From positions 1 through 15,144 of the forward strand of contig JBFWSL010000052.1 of NCBI GenBank assembly GCA_050248375.1: a stretch of DNA of 15,144 bases, in the 5' to 3' direction. Both the position numbers and the translations under genes were made by a program. Of this stretch, positions 1-5,862 are shown piece by piece. The notes below the pieces were generated by a model. It was not told where the DNA came from. It did not search any database and saw only the letters and a program-made list of their open reading frames with translations. How positions within the stretch are numbered: position 1 is the first letter of the stretch; every line of letters starts with the position of its first letter. This stretch comes from JAYZVT01 sp050248375. Its GTDB lineage: Bacteria > Pseudomonadota > Alphaproteobacteria > Rhizobiales > Methyloligellaceae.

Positions 1-7
1 CGAGTAG

Positions 8-646
8 TTACTCCGCCGCGATCACCCGCGTGGAATAGCTGTTATGGGAATACGTCTCCCATGTCGGCTTGTAGCTGCCGTTGGCCTCGTTGCCCCACAC
101 CGCCCACCCGGGCCGCGTCCCGCGCGCGAACAGTTCCAGATACGGTCCCGGCGAACAGGCTTCGATGATCCGGTATTGCTCGTCGGGCTTGCGGCTGTGC
201 TCGCGCTTGCGCGTGGCCAGGAAATTCACCTGCTTGCGGCCCGGAGCCAGCGTGCGCGCATTCTTGCCCCGCACCCCGAACAGGATCATCTCGGTGACAT
301 TGCGGAAGTAGAAGCCGACGCCACGTCCATCCGGCCCGCCGTCCTTCCGCACCTTATGCCAGATCAGGTTGGACTTGTAGCTGAAGCCCCACGCTTCCAT
401 TACGGCGAGCCCCTCGGGCAGGAGCGCGTTCGGGCACCAGAGGTAGAGATGCGAAGGCTCCGTGGCCAACATGGACACGGGCAGTTCCTTGATCTCCTTA
501 AGTGTCAGTGTCGAATAGCGCGAGAGCCGCTTGTGCTCCGGCGCAACCTTCCCTGTCTTGTTCTGAAACTGCCACGGAGGATCGGCCAGGATGGTCGAGA
601 ACCGTCGACCGCCAGCGAAGCCAAGAAGATCGTCACCTGCGGTCAT
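8..646 (-). CDS. MT-A70 family N6-adenine methyltransferase
   Basis: Predicted S-adenosylmethionine-dependent adenine N6-methyltransferase of 212 residues. The catalytic DPPW motif is at residues 22-25, followed by the family's LYLWCPN and WGF-Y-LIWHK blocks, a GFYFRN-TEMILFG segment and the closing KPDEQY...ELFAR...GWAVWGNE segment, so the domain is complete. Bacterial members are mostly orphan DNA methyltransferases, often of phage origin; the eukaryotic relatives methylate RNA, so the substrate is not settled here. The start is supported by AAGGGG seven bases upstream of ATG. The stop lies seven bases inside the left edge, so downstream neighbours are not visible. No restriction enzyme gene is seen. 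A LexA-type operator at 715-729 lies in the upstream region, which suggests induction by DNA damage. Family assignment is firm; function and regulation are inferred. Confidence 0.92.
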   Translation of the reverse strand: MTAGDDLLGFAGGRRFSTILADPPWQFQNKTGKVAPEHKRLSRYSTLTLKEIKELPVSMLATEPSHLYLWCPNALLPEGLAVMEAWGFSYKSNLIWHKVRKDGGPDGRGVGFYFRNVTEMILFGVRGKNARTLAPGRKQVNFLATRKREHSRKPDEQYRIIEACSPGPYLELFARGTRPGWAVWGNEANGSYKPTWETYSHNSYSTRVIAAE

Positions 647-714
647 TCAGAGCCCCTTCAGCGTGGACAACCTGATTATCTGATTCGCGTGACTTCACAG
701 TTTACGAAAAGAAT

Positions 715-729
715 GTTCCCATTTTGTTC
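715..729 (-). promoter_or_regulatory. LexA (SOS) box upstream of the MT-A70 gene
   Basis: The plus strand reads GTTC-CCATTTT-GTTC, an exact match to the alphaproteobacterial LexA operator GTTC-N7-GTTC. It lies in an AT-richer intergenic stretch, 69 bp upstream of the methyltransferase ATG on the minus strand and about 250 bp upstream of the MFS exporter on the plus strand. The first distance is the one expected for an operator over a promoter. I see no decisive -35/-10 pair, so the promoter it would control is inferred. Confidence 0.7.
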
Positions 730-904
730 TACAAAAATCAACAGGCCTCAAAGCTTTTCACAACCCCGTCTGGTTCATTGAAGCCAACGCCCTCCCTTGC
801 AATCCCTGCCGTAAAGGCCCAACTGCGGGAGGCGCGCCGGTGGTCCCAGGCGGGAACCACAAGCGGCGCGCATACATTTCCTGCACGCCCCGTCATCTCC
901 TCTC

Positions 905-926
905 GCGGACGCCGGCCGGCGTCCGC
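905..926. repeat. Perfect 22-bp palindrome upstream of the MFS exporter
   Basis: The half-site GCGGACGCCGG (905-915) is followed directly by its exact reverse complement (916-926), with no loop. It ends 50 bp before the exporter ATG. A perfect palindrome of this length at this place suits an operator for a dimeric repressor such as a TetR- or MarR-type regulator, but no regulator gene is adjacent. It could also fold as an RNA hairpin in the leader. The structure is directly visible; the role is inferred. Confidence 0.5.
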
Positions 927-976
927 CCCGAACCTGCCCGGCCACGGCCGGCGCGACCGAAGCCGACCGGACAACA

Positions 977-2227
977 ATGCCCCAGCCCGCCGACACGCAG
1001 CAGCAGCGCCTTCAGGCCAAGGCGCCGCCGATGCCCGAGTTCATCGCCATCATCGCCTCCATGATGGCCATGACCGCGCTGAGCATCGACATCATGCTGC
1101 CCGCCCTGCCGCAGATCGGCCGCGCCTTCGGGCTGGAGGAGCCCAACGCGCGCCAGCTCGTGGTCACCATGTATGTGCTCGGCTTCGCCTTCGGCCAGGT
1201 GGTCTACGGGCCGCTGTCCGACGCGCTGGGGCGCAAGCCCGTGCTGTTCGCCGGCCTCGCCGTCTTCGCCCTCGCCTCGCTGGGCACCATGACCGCCGGC
1301 GACTACACCACCCTGCTCGCCGCCCGCGCGCTGCAGGGCTTCGGCGGCGGCGCGCCCCGCGTCATCGCCGTGGCCATCGTGCGCGACCTGCATGGCGGCC
1401 GGCGCATGGCGCGCATCATGTCCTTCGCCATGATGGTGTTCATCATCATCCCCATCATCGCGCCCGGCGTCGGCGAGCTGCTCACTCTGGTGGGCCACTG
1501 GACCTGGGTGTTCGGCTTCCTGTTCGTCATGTCCCTGCTGATCATGGCCGTCGCTATGCTGCGCCTGCCCGAGACGCGTCCGCCCTCCGCCCGCGCGCCG
1601 CTCACGCCCGCCTGGCTCGGCGGCGCCCTGCGCGAGACGCTCTCCTCCCGCCTCACCGTCGGCTACACGGTGGCCACCGGCTTCATCTTCGGCTGCCTCA
1701 TGTCCTACGTGAACACGGCGCAGCAGATCTTCGTCGGCATATTCGGGCTCGGCCAACTCTTCCCCCTCGCCTTCGGCGGCATCGCCGTGGCCCTCGCCTT
1801 CGCCGCCATGGCCAATGCGCGGCTGGTGGAGCGCGTCGGCATGCGCCGGCTGAGCCATGCCGCGCTCGCCGGCTTCGTGCTGGTCGCGGTGACGCATCTG
1901 GGCCTCACCCTGGCGCTGGGACACGAGCTGCCGCTACTGGCCTATTGCGCCATGCTGGCGGCGAACATCTTCTGCTTCGGCTTCATCATGCCCAACTTCA
2001 ACGCCATCGCCATGGAGCCGCTGCATCGCGTGGCCGGCACCGCCTCCTCCTTCATCGGCTTCTTCACCACCGCCGTCGGCGCCGTAATGGGCTGGATCGT
2101 CGGCCAGCAGTTCGCGGGCACGGTGGTGCCGCTGCTGGCGGGCTACGCGGGCCTGAGCGCCCTGGCCCTCGCCGCCGTCTTCGTCACCGAGCGCGGCCGC
2201 CTGTTCGAGGTGGGCGGCCCGTCTTGA
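977..2227 (+). CDS. Bcr/CflA-type MFS multidrug efflux transporter
   Basis: Inner-membrane proton-driven exporter of the major facilitator superfamily, 416 residues, the usual length for 12 helices. TM1 carries SIDIMLPALP (about 36-45), typical of the Bcr/CflA drug-export branch (established for this family: bicyclomycin and chloramphenicol exporters). Motif A between TM2 and TM3 is GQVVYGPLSDALGRK (73-87). A motif-C-like IPIIAPGVGELL lies at 158-169, consistent with an antiporter. The remaining sequence alternates hydrophobic helices with short Arg-rich loops. The start is uncertain: the ATG used here has no clear Shine-Dalgarno, while an in-frame ATG at 1031 has AAGG nine bases upstream and would remove 18 polar residues. 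It probably heads an operon with the next two genes (33 bp, then overlap). The real substrate cannot be read from the sequence. Confidence 0.9.
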   Translation: MPQPADTQQQRLQAKAPPMPEFIAIIASMMAMTALSIDIMLPALPQIGRAFGLEEPNARQLVVTMYVLGFAFGQVVYGPLSDALGRKPVLFAGLAVFALASLGTMTAGDYTTLLAARALQGFGGGAPRVIAVAIVRDLHGGRRMARIMSFAMMVFIIIPIIAPGVGELLTLVGHWTWVFGFLFVMSLLIMAVAMLRLPETRPPSARAPLTPAWLGGALRETLSSRLTVGYTVATGFIFGCLMSYVNTAQQIFVGIFGLGQLFPLAFGGIAVALAFAAMANARLVERVGMRRLSHAALAGFVLVAVTHLGLTLALGHELPLLAYCAMLAANIFCFGFIMPNFNAIAMEPLHRVAGTASSFIGFFTTAVGAVMGWIVGQQFAGTVVPLLAGYAGLSALALAAVFVTERGRLFEVGGPS

Positions 2228-2260
2228 CGGGCTTCTCCCGCGCTGCGCAGTGTTGACGTC

Positions 2261-2578
2261 ATGAGCGTCCGCCCGCCCCGCATCCTCGCGCCGAAGCCCG
2301 CCGACAAGGACCCCCTGTCGGCCGCGCTCGAGCATGAGGTGCTGGCGGAGAAGATGTCCACCTATGGCCGCCTGCTGAAGCGCCTCGAGGAGGCGCTGGC
2401 CGCTTACCGCGCGGGCGAAAGCGAGGAGACCCTCGCCGCCGCCGGCGAGGCCCTGTGGCATGTGGTCATCCAGCGCGACCTGTGCGGATTCCGCCGCCAC
2501 GACCTGTTCTTCCAGGAATATGCCGTACCCACGCCCGTGCGCCTGCGCATGGGCCTTGCGCCCCGGCGGCGCGGGTGA
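2261..2578 (+). CDS. DUF6665-like small cytoplasmic protein
   Basis: A 105-residue protein with no signal peptide or membrane helix. The centre (about 22-66) is charged, Ala/Glu/Leu-rich helix (LEHEVLAEKM, RLLKRLEEALAAYRAG), followed by a conserved-looking core GEALWHVVIQRDLCGFRRHD (about 62-81) and a short tail ending VRLRMGLAPRRRG. The pattern 'helical hairpin, then ALW-x-VVQR-x-x-CG, then RMG near the end' matches my memory of the alphaproteobacterial DUF6665 family, which has no known function. The gene follows the exporter by 33 bp and overlaps the next gene by four bases (GTGA), so it is probably co-transcribed and translationally coupled. No Shine-Dalgarno precedes its ATG, which also fits coupling to the gene upstream. 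Confidence 0.7.
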   Translation: MSVRPPRILAPKPADKDPLSAALEHEVLAEKMSTYGRLLKRLEEALAAYRAGESEETLAAAGEALWHVVIQRDLCGFRRHDLFFQEYAVPTPVRLRMGLAPRRRG

Positions 2579-3045
2579 CGTCCGCCGTGCCGGATGGCGG
2601 GACATCCGCGCCGGACGAAACCGCCATCAGGCGGCTGCGCCGCTGCGGCTGGCTCGGCCTCGTCGGGCTCGTTGCCTCGCTGCCTCTCGTGTTCGCCATG
2701 GGCCGTTACGAACTGGACGGCTATGGCCTAGTGACCTCGGCAAGCTGGCTGCTCGTCGCCGCGATCACCGTGCTGTGCTTCCGCGCCGCCGCCGCCGAAC
2801 GCCGGGGCGAGCGCGGGCCGTTCCGCTCCCTCGCGCTTCTGTCGGTGGCCGCATTGATCCTGCCGGGAGCGCCCATCGCCGCGCTGGCTCCCATGTCGCT
2901 CATGATGGGCGTGGCCCGCCTCGCGCAGAATCTCGATCCGCGCGAGGCGCTGTTCGCCGTCTGGGGTCTGCTCGGGATCGCCTTCTTCGTGGCGATCATC
3001 GTCATCCTGATGACGGTGCGGCGCCTGCGGCGGAGGCGCGGCTAG
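2575..3045 (+). CDS. Four-helix integral membrane protein of unknown function
   Basis: A 156-residue membrane protein I do not recognise. The start chosen is GTG at 2575, whose last two bases form part of the TGA stop of the preceding gene (GTGA overlap). Any earlier start would extend it through the middle of that gene in a Pro/Arg/His-rich, shadow-like composition. After a polar N-terminus (TSAVPDGGTSAPDETA) come four hydrophobic segments: about residues 25-44 (LGLVGLVASLPLVFAMG), 52-73, 84-112 (ALLSVAALILPGAPIAALAP) and 127-150, ending in an Arg-rich tail RRLRRRRG that should stay in the cytoplasm. Its stop codon shares the CTAG tetranucleotide with the stop of the convergent gene. It probably belongs to the exporter operon; no function is proposed. 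Confidence 0.7.
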   Translation: MTSAVPDGGTSAPDETAIRRLRRCGWLGLVGLVASLPLVFAMGRYELDGYGLVTSASWLLVAAITVLCFRAAAAERRGERGPFRSLALLSVAALILPGAPIAALAPMSLMMGVARLAQNLDPREALFAVWGLLGIAFFVAIIVILMTVRRLRRRRG

Positions 3046-3530
3046 CCCGTCTTGCGACGCTTCGGGCGATTGGCGCTGCGCCCGCCCTTGTCGATGCGGC
3101 TGCTCAGGAACTGGTACGCGCCGAGCGCGGTCAGGGCGAACATCGCCGCGACAAACAGCGCGGCGGGATATAGGGCGTCGGGAATATTGGTCCGGCTGGT
3201 CTTGAACACCATGACCAGCGCCTCCAGGCTCGCCGCGATAACGATGATGGTGATGAACTTGGTCAGGGAACGGCGCGACTCCAGCGCCGAGCGCAGCTCG
3301 CGCTTGCGAAGGATTTCTTCCTCCGCGATGAACTTGGACGTCTCGATCACGGCGAATCCGATGATCAGCAAGCCGATCGAGTCCAGAACCTCGTCCACCG
3401 GGTCATACGCGGCCACCGCCGCCGCCACCGTCCAGACCGCGCTGACGAACAGCACGATGGAGAACAGCATGAGCGTCAGCGTGGCGAGGGTGAAATAGGC
3501 CAGCGCGATGTTCTCGTAGATTTTCTGCAT
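3042..3530 (-). CDS. Conserved membrane protein, four helices, PsiE-like layout
   Basis: A 162-residue inner-membrane protein starting MQKIYENIALAYF. This start was preferred over one 14 codons upstream because GGAG sits seven bases before it. Hydrophobic segments are at about 10-40 (long), 46-65 (SIGLLIIGFAVIETSKFI), 88-110 (FITIIVIAASLEALVMVFKT) and 119-143. Between helices 2 and 3 is a highly charged stretch, AEEEILRKRELRSALESRR. The layout (helix, then LD-x-IGLL-x-x-x-F-x-x-IE, a charged linker, then a helix containing EALV) recalls the phosphate-starvation-inducible PsiE family, but similarity is weak and I would annotate it only as a membrane protein. The C-terminal tail is basic (RSANRPKRRKTG). 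It follows the small secreted gene upstream by 46 bp and may share its transcript; a six-base hairpin (3554-3570) lies in that gap. Confidence 0.72.
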   Translation of the reverse strand: MQKIYENIALAYFTLATLTLMLFSIVLFVSAVWTVAAAVAAYDPVDEVLDSIGLLIIGFAVIETSKFIAEEEILRKRELRSALESRRSLTKFITIIVIAASLEALVMVFKTSRTNIPDALYPAALFVAAMFALTALGAYQFLSSRIDKGGRSANRPKRRKTG

Positions 3531-3576
3531 GGGCCGCTCCGACCTGTTTACAGGGCCGGATGTCCCGGCCAATCGT

Positions 3577-3753
3577 CTACGACGTCTTCATATCGTCCTT
3601 CGGGATGGGGAGGCATTTGCCGCCGCCCTTGTCGGTCCAGTACTGGTCGTCCCTGCAGGGATCGCCGCAGTTCTCCTCCGCCCGTGCGGAACCCGCCGCG
3701 CATATCAGCAGGGCGCAGACCAGCACGCGCCCCGTGGCTTTCAGTAGTGTCAT
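3577..3753 (-). CDS. Small secreted cysteine-containing protein
   Basis: A 58-residue precursor beginning MTLLKATGRVLVCALLICAAGSARA, a standard Sec signal peptide with a likely cut after ARA (residue 25). The mature part is only about 33 residues, polar, with three cysteines (ENCGDPC and GGGKCLPIP). The ATG at 3753 was chosen because AGAAGGA lies seven bases upstream and the signal peptide starts immediately; the frame is open 26 codons further upstream but that part is polar and unlike a signal sequence. I do not recognise a family. It is divergent from the first SnoaL-like gene and probably co-directional with the membrane protein downstream. Confidence 0.55.
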   Translation of the reverse strand: MTLLKATGRVLVCALLICAAGSARAEENCGDPCRDDQYWTDKGGGKCLPIPKDDMKTS

Positions 3754-3896
3754 GACCGAATCCTTCTCACCGGCACGATGAGGATCATGCTCCTGAATTT
3801 GCCTGTCAGCAACTGGCGGACCGAGGATCAACCCGCCGCCGGAATCGCGCTAGAGTATACGCAAGCGGACCACCCACGAGTCCGCGGGAAGGGAAA

Positions 3897-4313
3897 ATGG
3901 CCGAGCAGACCGCTGCCCTGATCTTGCGGCTTTACGATGCTTGGCGGCAGAAGAAGCTCGGCCAGGTTGGGGAGCTGATGGCGGAAGACTTCTGCCTGCA
4001 CATCCACGTGCCGCCCACGGTGCACCCCCTTGGCGGACCCTGTCACGGGCGCGAGGCCGCCCTGGAGCGGCTCACCGCCGTCAGCGAGCAGTTCGACTTC
4101 GTCTCCTACCAGATCGACCCCTTGCTCGCCGCCCCCGGCCGCGCCGCCACCCAGGCCCATCTGCACTACCTGCACAGGGACTCGGGCGAGCATTTCCGCT
4201 CCACCATCGGACATTTCTGGGTGGTGCGCGAAGGACTTGCCGTCCGCCTCGACGAGTATCACGACATGGGCGACGTGACCGATTTCGCCGGCAAAGTGGT
4301 CGAAATGATCTGA
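3897..4313 (+). CDS. SnoaL/NTF2-like domain protein, copy 1
   Basis: A 138-residue cytoplasmic protein filling one NTF2/SnoaL-like alpha+beta barrel. Features: an N-terminal helix pair (LRLYDAWRQKKLGQVGELMAEDF, about 10-32), then HIHVP at 35-39 and VHPLGG at 42-47, G-x-x-x-x-x-ER at 51-58, LHRDSGE at 92-98, and the strongly conserved C-terminal strand HFWVVREGL...LDEYHDMGDV (106-127). This final HFW-x-x-x-x-GL-x-x-x-x-DEYHD pattern is typical of SnoaL-type proteins, which include polyketide cyclases, ketosteroid-isomerase relatives and many uncharacterised enzymes. His, Asp and Glu in the cup could be catalytic but the substrate is unknown. Start: ATG preceded by GGGAAGGGAAA. A paralogue of identical length lies 273 bp downstream (58 of 138 positions identical by hand alignment). 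Confidence 0.82.
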   Translation: MAEQTAALILRLYDAWRQKKLGQVGELMAEDFCLHIHVPPTVHPLGGPCHGREAALERLTAVSEQFDFVSYQIDPLLAAPGRAATQAHLHYLHRDSGEHFRSTIGHFWVVREGLAVRLDEYHDMGDVTDFAGKVVEMI

Positions 4314-4586
4314 CGCGGCGTCTTGCCGCATAATCCGCCGCCGAAACACCGCAAACGCGCCGATTGTTTCTTGCTGCCTTCAGCGCGAGAAACGAAATTT
4401 GGAAATCGACTGCGCGGCTCGAACTTCTCGAACCAATCCGAATACGGAACACTACCGCTCGCGGACAATCGCGGCGTGAAATAAACACATTTCAGACACT
4501 TTTCCCGCATACCCGCGCCCGTTCACGCGGCGGAATCATTCGACAAGCTCCGGATTTATTTGGAACGATCTTCAGAGGCCACTTTC

Positions 4587-5003
4587 ATGGCGGACATCAA
4601 TCACGACTTGCTGCATACCATCTACAAGGCGCTGCAGAAGCGGGACACGGAGGTATTCGGCCGTTATCTGGCCGACGATGCCCGGCACCACATCCACGTC
4701 CCCATCGAAGTCCATCCCATCGGCGGCCTGCGCACCGGAAAGGTCGCCATCATCGAGCGGATGAACGAGATCGCCCGCAGCTTCACCACGCTCTCATTCG
4801 CCATCGACGATCTGCTGGTGGGCAACGGCCGCGCGGCGGCCCGTGTCCGGGTGGCGAGCCTGCACAGGATTTCCGGAGAGCAATATCGCGGCACCGTGGT
4901 CCACTTCTGGACCTTCCACGACGGCCTCATCACCGGCCTGGACGAGTATCACGACATGGGCGACGTGCTCGGCTTCACCGAGCGGGCGGTCGAGCGCGTC
5001 TGA
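4587..5003 (+). CDS. SnoaL/NTF2-like domain protein, copy 2
   Basis: Paralogue of the upstream SnoaL-like gene, also exactly 138 residues from ATG 4587, and alignable with it end to end without gaps. Shared blocks: HIHVP, VHP-x-GG, ER, G-RAA, LHR-x-SGE, HFW, GL and LDEYHDMGDV. The DNA for DEYHDMGDV is identical over 27 bases in both genes (4251-4277 and 4941-4967). ATG 4587 is preferred to the in-frame TTG at 4560 because AGAGG precedes it and it gives a protein equal in length to copy 1. Copy 2 differs in its N-terminal helices (LLHTIYKALQKRDTEVFGRYL) and pocket positions, so it may act on another ligand or pair with copy 1. It has its own 273-bp AT-richer upstream region. A short hairpin (5005-5017) follows in the convergent gap. 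Confidence 0.82.
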   Translation: MADINHDLLHTIYKALQKRDTEVFGRYLADDARHHIHVPIEVHPIGGLRTGKVAIIERMNEIARSFTTLSFAIDDLLVGNGRAAARVRVASLHRISGEQYRGTVVHFWTFHDGLITGLDEYHDMGDVLGFTERAVERV

Positions 5004-5035
5004 CCGGGGACGCCCCGCCACCGCGCCTCCGCCCT

Positions 5036-5404
5036 TTAGTGGTGCTCCACCTTGACGATGTTGTAGGTCGTGCGCCCCGAAGCATGGGCGATGGAGCGAA
5101 TGGCCACATGCTCGCCCGCGTGCAGCGGCTCGGCGAGCTGGCTGTAGGCATCGACTTCCTCGCCGCCGGGCAGCCGCACATGCACCGCGAAGCCGCCCTT
5201 GCGTCCCGTCAGCCGGGCCGCGTCCGTCACCTCGCCTTCCATCTCGCGGGTCTCGACCACCTGGTCCACCCGGGCCAGCTTCTCCGCCGTCAGCCAGCTA
5301 TAGCCGCCGAAGATGGCGATGGCGGCGGCGAACACCGGACCCCACTTCCACAGCCGCTGGCGGCGGATCATGCGGTTGAGCTGGCGGGTCTGTTCCGGGG
5401 TCAT
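5036..5404 (-). CDS. Single-helix membrane-anchored protein with a beta-rich C-terminal domain
   Basis: A 122-residue protein: a short basic N-terminus (MTPEQTRQLNRMIRRQRLWKW), one transmembrane helix at about 22-39 (GPVFAAAIAIFGGYSWL), then a domain of about 80 residues rich in alternating beta-type sequence (EGEVTDAARLTGRKGGFAVH, VRLPGGEEVDAYSQL, GEHVAIRSIAH, TTYNIVKVEHH). The positive-inside rule puts the C-terminal domain in the periplasm. The layout recalls small OB-fold or NfeD/DUF3592-like periplasmic domains, but I cannot assign a family. ATG 5404 was chosen because GAGGGA lies ten bases upstream and a plausible promoter (5438-5466) lies just beyond it; a longer start at 5476 would place that promoter inside the gene. 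Convergent with SnoaL-like copy 2. Confidence 0.68.
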   Translation of the reverse strand: MTPEQTRQLNRMIRRQRLWKWGPVFAAAIAIFGGYSWLTAEKLARVDQVVETREMEGEVTDAARLTGRKGGFAVHVRLPGGEEVDAYSQLAEPLHAGEHVAIRSIAHASGRTTYNIVKVEHH

Positions 5405-5437
5405 GGGCGGGGCATCCCTCAACAGGTCTGTAGCCGC

Positions 5438-5466
5438 TATATAGTCCCGCCGCGGCCCGTCGTCAC
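5438..5466 (-). promoter_or_regulatory. Candidate housekeeping promoter for the 5036-5404 gene
   Basis: On the minus strand GTGACG (-35, at 5461-5466, four of six consensus bases) and TATATA (-10, at 5438-5443) are 17 bases apart. Transcription would begin near 5431, giving a leader of about 27 nt that includes the GAGGGA ribosome site. Pattern match only. Confidence 0.4.
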
Positions 5467-5612
5467 CTGCCGGCACGCCGCACCCACGATCCGATGGTCC
5501 ATGCCGGCGCCGCTTTCGTCTGCCTCATGCTCGCTATGGTCGCGGGCATGGGCCTGCCCGCAGGCTCCCGGTTTTCCTGCGCTTTCGAGCTTCCCATCTT
5601 CGAGCGCCGCTA

Positions 5613-5660
5613 GCGCATCATCCGGCCAGGTGGAATCGCCTGGCCGGTAAGATCATGCGC
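5613..5660. repeat. Intergenic palindromic element, unit 1
   Basis: The arms CCGGCCAGG (5622-5630) and CCTGGCCGG (5639-5647) are perfectly complementary around an eight-base loop. They are flanked by outer arms GCGCATCAT (5613-5621) and ATCATGCGC (5652-5660), complementary except for one mismatch. The layout, outer arm with 'ATCATGCGC'-like sequence and inner GC arm, resembles REP/BIME-like elements repeated in Hyphomicrobiales genomes. It lies 14 bases from unit 2. Confidence 0.65.
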
Positions 5661-5674
5661 CAGATCAATAGCTT

Positions 5675-5723
5675 GAGCATGATCCTGTCGGAAAAGCGGT
5701 ATCCACTTTTCCGGATCAGGCTC
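5675..5723. repeat. Intergenic palindromic element, unit 2 (Hyphomicrobiales type)
   Basis: GAGCATGATCC (5675-5685) pairs with GGATCAGGCTC (5713-5723) with one mismatch, and GGAAAAG (5690-5696) pairs with CTTTTCC (5706-5712). This 'GAGCATGATCC...GGAAAAG...CTTTTCC...GGATCA' pattern is, from memory, one of the commonest intergenic repeats in rhizobia and relatives; its function is not established (candidate roles are mRNA end protection, protein binding or mobile-element remnants). Confidence 0.75.
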
Positions 5724-5809
5724 TAGAAAATCCACCATGCGCGACGGAAATCCCCAAGCCTGGGCGTAACAGGGGCCATGGACGGTGCCGCCGGAATTCG
5801 CCGGCCGCC

Positions 5810-5835
5810 GGAACCGGGGCGGGACCCCAGACGTT
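5810..5835 (+). promoter_or_regulatory. EcfG-type general-stress promoter for the first BA14K gene
   Basis: GGAAC (5810-5814) and CGTT (5832-5835) are 17 bases apart, an exact match to the GGAAC-N16-17-CGTT consensus of the alphaproteobacterial general-stress sigma factor EcfG (PhyR-NepR-EcfG pathway). Initiation would fall near 5842, giving a leader of about 20 nt that holds the GGAG ribosome site at 5850-5853. An eight-base inverted repeat, GGACCCCA (5822-5829) and TGGGGTCC (5835-5842), overlaps the -10 element and start point and could host an additional regulator. Confidence 0.6.
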
Positions 5836-5862
5836 GGGGTCCGTGAACTGGAGTATTCAGGC

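Larger units (their letters stand above)
647..976. other. Intergenic region between divergent genes, with operator-like elements
   Basis: About 330 bases without a convincing gene separate the minus-strand methyltransferase from the plus-strand exporter. The methyltransferase side (about 650-780) is AT-richer and holds the LexA box at 715-729. The exporter side is very GC-rich and holds a perfect 22-bp palindrome at 905-926. The open frames crossing this stretch are shadows of the exporter reading frame extended upstream and lack protein-like composition. Confidence 0.6.
5405..5862. other. 458-base region without a convincing gene
   Basis: From left to right it holds the candidate promoter of the minus-strand gene (5438-5466), a doubtful 39-codon frame (5494-5613), two tandem palindromic elements (5613-5660 and 5675-5723) and the EcfG-type promoter plus ribosome site of the BA14K gene (5810-5853). 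The minus-strand frame that crosses the palindromes (5610-5864) is a shadow of the repeat and not a gene. Confidence 0.6.

Noticed and set aside
853..878. Second EcfG-like promoter GGAAC-N17-CATT ahead of the exporter
   Set aside because: The -10 core is CATT instead of CGTT, losing the conserved G; one mismatch in a four-base element is too weak.
1510..1525. GTTC-N8-GTTC inside the exporter gene as a LexA box
   Set aside because: The spacer is eight, not seven, and the site is inside a coding region.
893..1924. 343-codon minus-strand frame opposite the exporter
   Set aside because: Glu/Gly/His-rich shadow composition and no ribosome site; overlaps a firm gene.
724..2256. Long plus-strand frame (510 codons) overlapping the exporter
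   Set aside because: Its composition is Arg/His/Ala-rich with no domain; the 977-2227 frame encodes a recognisable MFS protein.
4364..5650. 428-codon plus-strand frame crossing SnoaL-like copy 2 and the next gene
   Set aside because: Shadow frame: Pro/Arg/His-rich, overlaps two better-supported genes on opposite strands.
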